A DNA stretch of 64,000 bases from Ornithinibacillus salinisoli (GTDB lineage: Bacteria > Bacillota > Bacilli > Bacillales > Amphibacillaceae): NCBI RefSeq assembly GCF_042682545.1, contig NZ_JBHUHQ010000021.1; one strand, 5' to 3'. Below the pieces are notes generated by a model. That model was not told the origin of the DNA. It worked only from the letters and a program-made list of their open reading frames with translations, and searched no databases. This document shows positions 60,013-64,000 of this stretch, in pieces. Numbering within the stretch: position 1 is the stretch's first letter; every line of letters starts with the position of its first letter. The translations under genes and the position numbers were made by a program.

Positions 60013-61656
60013 TTATTTATCCAACTCTTGCTGGTCATCGACTATGCCAATATTTGTATTCTCAATTGCTTTTTCAATATCTTTTTTAATACCAAACCAA
60101 TTTTTATTTGTATGAGCAGCAAGCATAATACCAGTTTGAGTAGGACGGATCCATATTCTTCTATGTTGCCAGTACATTCCTTGAATAACACCAATCATAA
60201 AGATGAGTGCACCTAATCCAAAGAATGGTAGTGAATGATCTTTTCGTATAGATAATCCACTCACATTGGTCATTTCAAAATCTTCAATCCCTAGTTTATA
60301 TTGATTGGCACCAGTAGCATCAATATTTCTACCTATTCCCACAAAACTCACTTCTGCTTTATCTTCATTTGGAGGATAAACAAGAAACACATAGGCTGGG
60401 TTTCTTGGGTAATTTGTTTCAGACTTAGGGATACCATCATCATCTAGATAATAATCGGGAAAATATTGGTCTACCTTCACACGAAAACCATTATCTAATT
60501 CATACTCTGCTTTTGGCGAGGCTAAGTCAATCGTAAATGAATCAAGCGCAACCTCTTCATCATCATTTGTTTCATGAATTTTAAATGTCATACTCTTAAA
60601 CTCATTTAATTGATACCCTGACTGATACACCTTATACCCATCAAATTCTAACGGATGATTCATGCGAATTTCATCTTCGACTATTTTATCGAGATCTGAC
60701 TCAGAGCCTACAACAGCTTCTTCTTTACGTTGATAAATCACTGCATTGGTTTGATAATTACTTGCAATCATCCCACCTTCTTTTGCTATAGCATCTTTGA
60801 ATCGCTCATCATTGCTATCATACATATCAATAATGAATCGCTTATTTTCGATATAATACTCTCCATCTGTACCTGGAACGACTATTTGTTCTCCTTCTCT
60901 AACCCAAACATATTCATTTGTATAGAATAAAGGTGTAGAACGTAGTAGTGCTGCGAGCAAGATTATGATTAAACCAATATGATTAACATATGGTCCCCAA
61001 CGTGAAAATCTACCTTTTTCAGCTAATATATGACCATCTTCCTCGGTAACTTTGTATCGATTAGCTTTTAGGCGATCAATGACACGCTGCTTCTCTTCAG
61101 CAGTAACCACATCTGTTTCACTATACAATCTTTGCCTTGTTAGGAAAGAATTATGACGTTTTGCTTTTTGAAGTTTTAATGCCTTATACAATGGGACAAA
61201 TCTATCAAGACTACAAATTACTAAAGATACACCTATTAATGCTATTAAAATTAAATACCACCATGAATTATATAGATTATGAAAACCTAGTTGATAAAAT
61301 ATTTTCCCTAAAATTCCATATTGCGCTTCATAAAATATTGCCGGATCACGTGAGACTGCTTCAGCAGGTATGTACTGTTCTTGTGGATAAATGGTCCCTA
61401 ACGCAGAAGCGATCAACGCTAAAACGATTAACCATACCCCAACTTTAACAGACGAGAAAAAACTCCACGTCTTGTCAATGATGGAACGATTATATGTTTG
61501 AGACCTTCTAGCAGTTCCGTCGTACCGCATATTTAATAGTTTTTTATTTTCATTTCCATCAATATGCTGATTACCTTCAATCGGTTTTCCGCATGCTTCA
61601 CAAAGAACTGTGCCTTCTGGATTCACATGACCACATTCACATTTAATGTTTTTCAT
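60013..61656 (-). CDS. resB: Cytochrome c biogenesis protein ResB
   Basis: A 547-aa membrane protein that partners ResC in system II cytochrome c maturation. The N terminus carries a zinc-ribbon-like CECGHVNPEGTVLCEACG, then three membrane helices (about 73-95, 130-150, 215-235), a large extracellular domain with NYPRNPAYVFLVYPP, and a last helix near 480-500. The zinc ribbon is also present in the B. subtilis protein as I recall. It is followed by resC. Confidence 0.95.
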   Translation of the reverse strand: MKNIKCECGHVNPEGTVLCEACGKPIEGNQHIDGNENKKLLNMRYDGTARRSQTYNRSIIDKTWSFFSSVKVGVWLIVLALIASALGTIYPQEQYIPAEAVSRDPAIFYEAQYGILGKIFYQLGFHNLYNSWWYLILIALIGVSLVICSLDRFVPLYKALKLQKAKRHNSFLTRQRLYSETDVVTAEEKQRVIDRLKANRYKVTEEDGHILAEKGRFSRWGPYVNHIGLIIILLAALLRSTPLFYTNEYVWVREGEQIVVPGTDGEYYIENKRFIIDMYDSNDERFKDAIAKEGGMIASNYQTNAVIYQRKEEAVVGSESDLDKIVEDEIRMNHPLEFDGYKVYQSGYQLNEFKSMTFKIHETNDDEEVALDSFTIDLASPKAEYELDNGFRVKVDQYFPDYYLDDDGIPKSETNYPRNPAYVFLVYPPNEDKAEVSFVGIGRNIDATGANQYKLGIEDFEMTNVSGLSIRKDHSLPFFGLGALIFMIGVIQGMYWQHRRIWIRPTQTGIMLAAHTNKNWFGIKKDIEKAIENTNIGIVDDQQELDK

Positions 61657-61672
61657 TTATATCCCTCTCTGC

Positions 61673-62242
61673 TTAAGGCTGTATATCATTCAAATATCCT
61701 TCTAATCGTTGTAGAGATAAAGCCCCCTCTATTTTTTCCACAATTTCACCTTCCGAATTAATAAAGTAAGTGGTAGGTATTGGACCAATTTTATATACGT
61801 CTCTTACTTGGTTCTTTTTATCATGTGGAACAGGAAAGCTTAGGTTATATGTATCAATAAAGCGATCAACTACTAATTCGGTAGCATCTAAACTAACCGC
61901 AACAATCTCTACTCCTTTTTCTTTATATTCAGGATAGAGTTGTTCCATATACGGCATTTCATCCTTACATGGTTCACACCATGTCCCCCAGAAGTTCAGC
62001 ATGACACCTTTACCTTTGTAATCACTCAATTGTACAGATTCTAACTCATTATTTTTATTAATCTGCTGTAGTTTAAAATCTGGAGCCTGATCTCCAACCT
62101 TATAAATGGTCTTGTCCTTGTTTATATTAGAAACAACAGCAAATACTACAGCAACGATCATGATACCTAAAATAACCGTTCTAAAAATCAAGCGGCTTCG
62201 TTTTTTATTTCTTTTGTTTGCTTTCATTTGCTGTAAACTCAT
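61673..62242 (-). CDS. resA: Thiol-disulfide oxidoreductase ResA
   Basis: A 189-aa extracytoplasmic thioredoxin anchored by an N-terminal helix (about 19-38). The active site is WGTWCEPCKDEMP (C89, C92), the ResA-type CEPC that reduces the disulfide of apocytochrome c before haem attachment. cis-Pro segment GPIPTTYFIN. First gene of resABC. QcrC at 16280-17056 is an expected substrate. Confidence 0.95.
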   Translation of the reverse strand: MSLQQMKANKRNKKRSRLIFRTVILGIMIVAVVFAVVSNINKDKTIYKVGDQAPDFKLQQINKNNELESVQLSDYKGKGVMLNFWGTWCEPCKDEMPYMEQLYPEYKEKGVEIVAVSLDATELVVDRFIDTYNLSFPVPHDKKNQVRDVYKIGPIPTTYFINSEGEIVEKIEGALSLQRLEGYLNDIQP

Positions 62243-62300
62243 GAAATCACTCCTCGCCCTATTATATCATTAAGGCATGGTGTAAAATTTGTCTATTGTT

Positions 62301-63035
62301 TTACAATTTTTGAGCGTTGTTACGCATTTGGTTTACTTCTTTTGGTGTGAGTGGGCGAAAATCACCTGGTTGCATACCTTCAGGGGTTAGGAGACCATAT
62401 CGTTCCCGCTTTAACTTCAGTACAGGATAACCTATTTGTTCCATCATTCGTCTAACATGCCTATTTTTACCTTCCTTAAGTGTTAGCTCTAAAATCATAG
62501 TATTCTTTTTCTTCTCCGTCGAGATTATTTTGTAGCGAATTACTTTTAGGACATCCTTTTTATCTTTTACTCCTTTTAAAAGCATTCGAAGATCTTCCTT
62601 ACTTGGTATACCTTTAATCTTTGCAATGTAAACCTTCTCTACACCGTGTTTCGGGTGCATTAACAAATTAGCAAATTCACCATCATTAGTTAGAAGTAAT
62701 ATTCCGGATGTATCGTAATCTAGTCTACCTATTGGAAAAATACGTTCACTTACCTCCGGGAAAAAATCTGTAACAACTTTCCTTCCCTTATCATCACTAA
62801 CACTGGAAATCACACCGCGTGGTTTGTATAACATAAAGTAAACAGGTAATTCCTTTTCTAACTGCACACCGTTAACTTCAATCTTGTCATTGGAAGAAAC
62901 CTTCGTCCCCAACTCTGTAACTACTTTATCATTTACCTTTACTTTTCCATCCAATATTAATTGTTCTGCTTTTCTTCTAGAGGTAACACCACTTTGTGCT
63001 ATTACTTTTTGTAATCTTTCTAATGCATTTGTCAT
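62301..63035 (-). CDS. rluB: 23S rRNA pseudouridine synthase RluB
   Basis: A 244-aa protein with an N-terminal S4 RNA-binding domain (RLQKVIAQSGVTSRRKAEQLI) and a RsuA-type catalytic domain with the catalytic aspartate in PIGRLDYDTSGILLLTNDG and LTLKEGKNRHVRRMME. It modifies 23S rRNA. The start at 63035 with GGTGAT upstream matches family N termini. It lies between spmB and resA as in B. subtilis. Confidence 0.93.
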   Translation of the reverse strand: MTNALERLQKVIAQSGVTSRRKAEQLILDGKVKVNDKVVTELGTKVSSNDKIEVNGVQLEKELPVYFMLYKPRGVISSVSDDKGRKVVTDFFPEVSERIFPIGRLDYDTSGILLLTNDGEFANLLMHPKHGVEKVYIAKIKGIPSKEDLRMLLKGVKDKKDVLKVIRYKIISTEKKKNTMILELTLKEGKNRHVRRMMEQIGYPVLKLKRERYGLLTPEGMQPGDFRPLTPKEVNQMRNNAQKL

Positions 63036-63088
63036 ATTATCACCATTCAACCTTTATTATTTTATTTATTATTTACTTACACAATAAT

Positions 63089-63111
63089 AGCGTTAACTTT
63101 ATGTTAACGCT
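63089..63111 (-). terminator. Hairpin behind spmB
   Basis: AGCGTTAAC and GTTAACGCT pair perfectly across a 5-base loop; the following ATTATTG on the minus strand is a weak T-run. Confidence 0.6.
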
Positions 63112-63123
63112 ACTTAACTGTTT

Positions 63124-63654
63124 TTATCCAAATACAATTGTAACGACTATTATCGATGCTATTATACCAATTAAATCAGCCAATAGTCCAACCTTTAGTG
63201 CATAACCCATCTTTCTAATACCTACAGCCCCAAAATATATGGTTATAATATATAATGTTGTATCTGTACTGCCTTGCATAGTGGATGCTAATCTTCCCAT
63301 AAAGGAGTCGGGACCATGTGTTTCTATTAATTCTGTTGTCATCCCAAGAGCGGCAGTTCCTGAAATCGGTCGTACTAATGCAAGTGGAATAATATCAGGT
63401 GGTATTCCAACGATAGCTAGTAATGGGGTGCTAAGGTTAATGAACGCCTCCAAAGCTCCAGAACTTCGCAAAATCGAAATGGAGACTATCATGCCTACTA
63501 AAAAAGGAAGCAAAGAGAATGCCATCTTTACACCCTCTTTTCCTCCCTCAACGAATAATTCATAAGCAGGTATTTTTTTCCAGGTTGCAATTAGTAGTAC
63601 ACATAAAATAAAGCAAGGTATGATCCATGTACTGATCATTGTAATTATACCCAT
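63124..63654 (-). CDS. spmB: Spore maturation protein SpmB
   Basis: A 176-aa membrane protein with the nucleoside-recognition (Gate) domain pattern, GGKEGVKMAFSLLPFLVGM and LVRPISGTAALGMTTELI. SpmA and SpmB are needed for spore core dehydration. The ATG at 63654 behind GGAGGA is used; it is two bases after the spmA stop. The 3' end is followed by a hairpin. Confidence 0.93.
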   Translation of the reverse strand: MGIITMISTWIIPCFILCVLLIATWKKIPAYELFVEGGKEGVKMAFSLLPFLVGMIVSISILRSSGALEAFINLSTPLLAIVGIPPDIIPLALVRPISGTAALGMTTELIETHGPDSFMGRLASTMQGSTDTTLYIITIYFGAVGIRKMGYALKVGLLADLIGIIASIIVVTIVFG

Positions 63655-63656
63655 TA

Positions 63657-64000
63657 TTATTTCCTCCACAAACTTTTATAGTAAAAGAAACGATCAATTA
63701 ATAATGCACTAATAGTGGAAATAGTTGTTGCAATAATTGTTGTTCCAACAATCTCTGTTGGTGATAATGAATTGTATTGCATTCTGATAGCAATTACAGT
63801 AGTAGGAATAATTGTGAGACTGGAAGTATTCATCGCCAAAAATGTAATCATGGATCTAGAGGCAGTATCTGATCCGCTTAACTTCTTCATTTGTTCCATA
63901 GCTTTAATTCCCATCGGAGTTGCTGCATTACCTAATCCAAATATATTGGCAGTTATATTGGATAAAATGTACCCTATTGCAGGATGGTCTTTCGGAATGT
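63657..64000 (-). CDS. spmA: Spore maturation protein SpmA, C-terminal part
   Basis: The frame runs off the window edge; 114 C-terminal residues are visible. The segment NITANIFGLGNAATPMG followed by IKAMEQM is the SpmA/nucleoside-recognition signature, and two further helices precede a short basic end (YYKSLWRK). It pairs with spmB. Confidence 0.92.
   Translation of the reverse strand, partial: IPKDHPAIGYILSNITANIFGLGNAATPMGIKAMEQMKKLSGSDTASRSMITFLAMNTSSLTIIPTTVIAIRMQYNSLSPTEIVGTTIIATTISTISALLIDRFFYYKSLWRK

Noticed and set aside
63239..63565. 108-codon ORF antisense to spmB
   Set aside because: SpmB on the minus strand has full family motifs and a good ribosome site; the antisense frame has neither.

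Overview
The window is about 64 kb of AT-rich Firmicutes chromosome and reads as a core region of a spore-forming Bacillaceae member, most like Oceanobacillus or Virgibacillus. The evidence is the gene order, which follows the Bacillus subtilis ponA-to-spmA stretch almost gene for gene, the sporulation genes (spoIVA, spoVIF, ypeB, sleB, spmAB), the bacillithiol genes (bshA, ypdA), strong GGAGG ribosome sites with frequent GTG/TTG starts, and an interspersed repeat family of a type I associate with that group. The genus is inference. I saw no rRNA, tRNA, CRISPR array, prophage or transposase gene.

Layout. 1-726 is the tail of penicillin-binding protein 1. 773-5353 (minus) holds nth-dnaD and asnS-aspB-tseB with a coupled 25-codon leader ORF. 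5591-8335 is dinG. 8444-13347 (minus) is the ypjD-dapB-mgsA-bshA-cca-birA operon. 13540-16197 carries a YitT-family membrane protein, a membrane zinc peptidase, a short YpjB-position protein and YpjA. 16280-20876 is qcrABC with ypiF, ypiB (reoY) and ypiA. 20981-29328 is the aroC-aroB-aroA / cheR / ndk / hepT-menG-hepS / mtrB / hbs supraoperon. 29785-43185 runs from spoIVA through gpsA, der, the YIEGIA trio, the S1 protein, plsC, cmk, motI, ypeB and sleB. 44041-54404 holds prsW, ansA, ypdA, gudB, the ClpC adaptor ypbH, ypbG, a recQ-ypbB operon and ferredoxin. 54956-56150 is a cobalamin-riboswitch-controlled uptake unit. 56213-62242 is resABCDE, and rluB, spmB and partial spmA close the window.

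How the genes fit together. resABC encode system II cytochrome c maturation, needed for the c-type haem of QcrC; ResDE is the redox two-component system. hepS/hepT/menG make menaquinone, the electron donor to QcrABC. bshA and ypdA belong to bacillithiol synthesis and recycling. Several loci are slimmed relative to B. subtilis: trp, hisC, tyrA and aroH are absent between aroB and aroA, mtrA is absent next to mtrB, bshB1 is absent next to bshA, and panBCD are absent next to birA/dinG.

Most distinctive are (i) the AdoCbl riboswitch with its attenuator ahead of a transcobalamin-like (DUF4430) lipoprotein and an ECF S-component, (ii) three diverged copies of one structured interspersed repeat in the gaps at 43.4, 50.1 and 54.5 kb, and (iii) a TRAP gene without a local trp operon. 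Most of the window is otherwise ordinary core genome.
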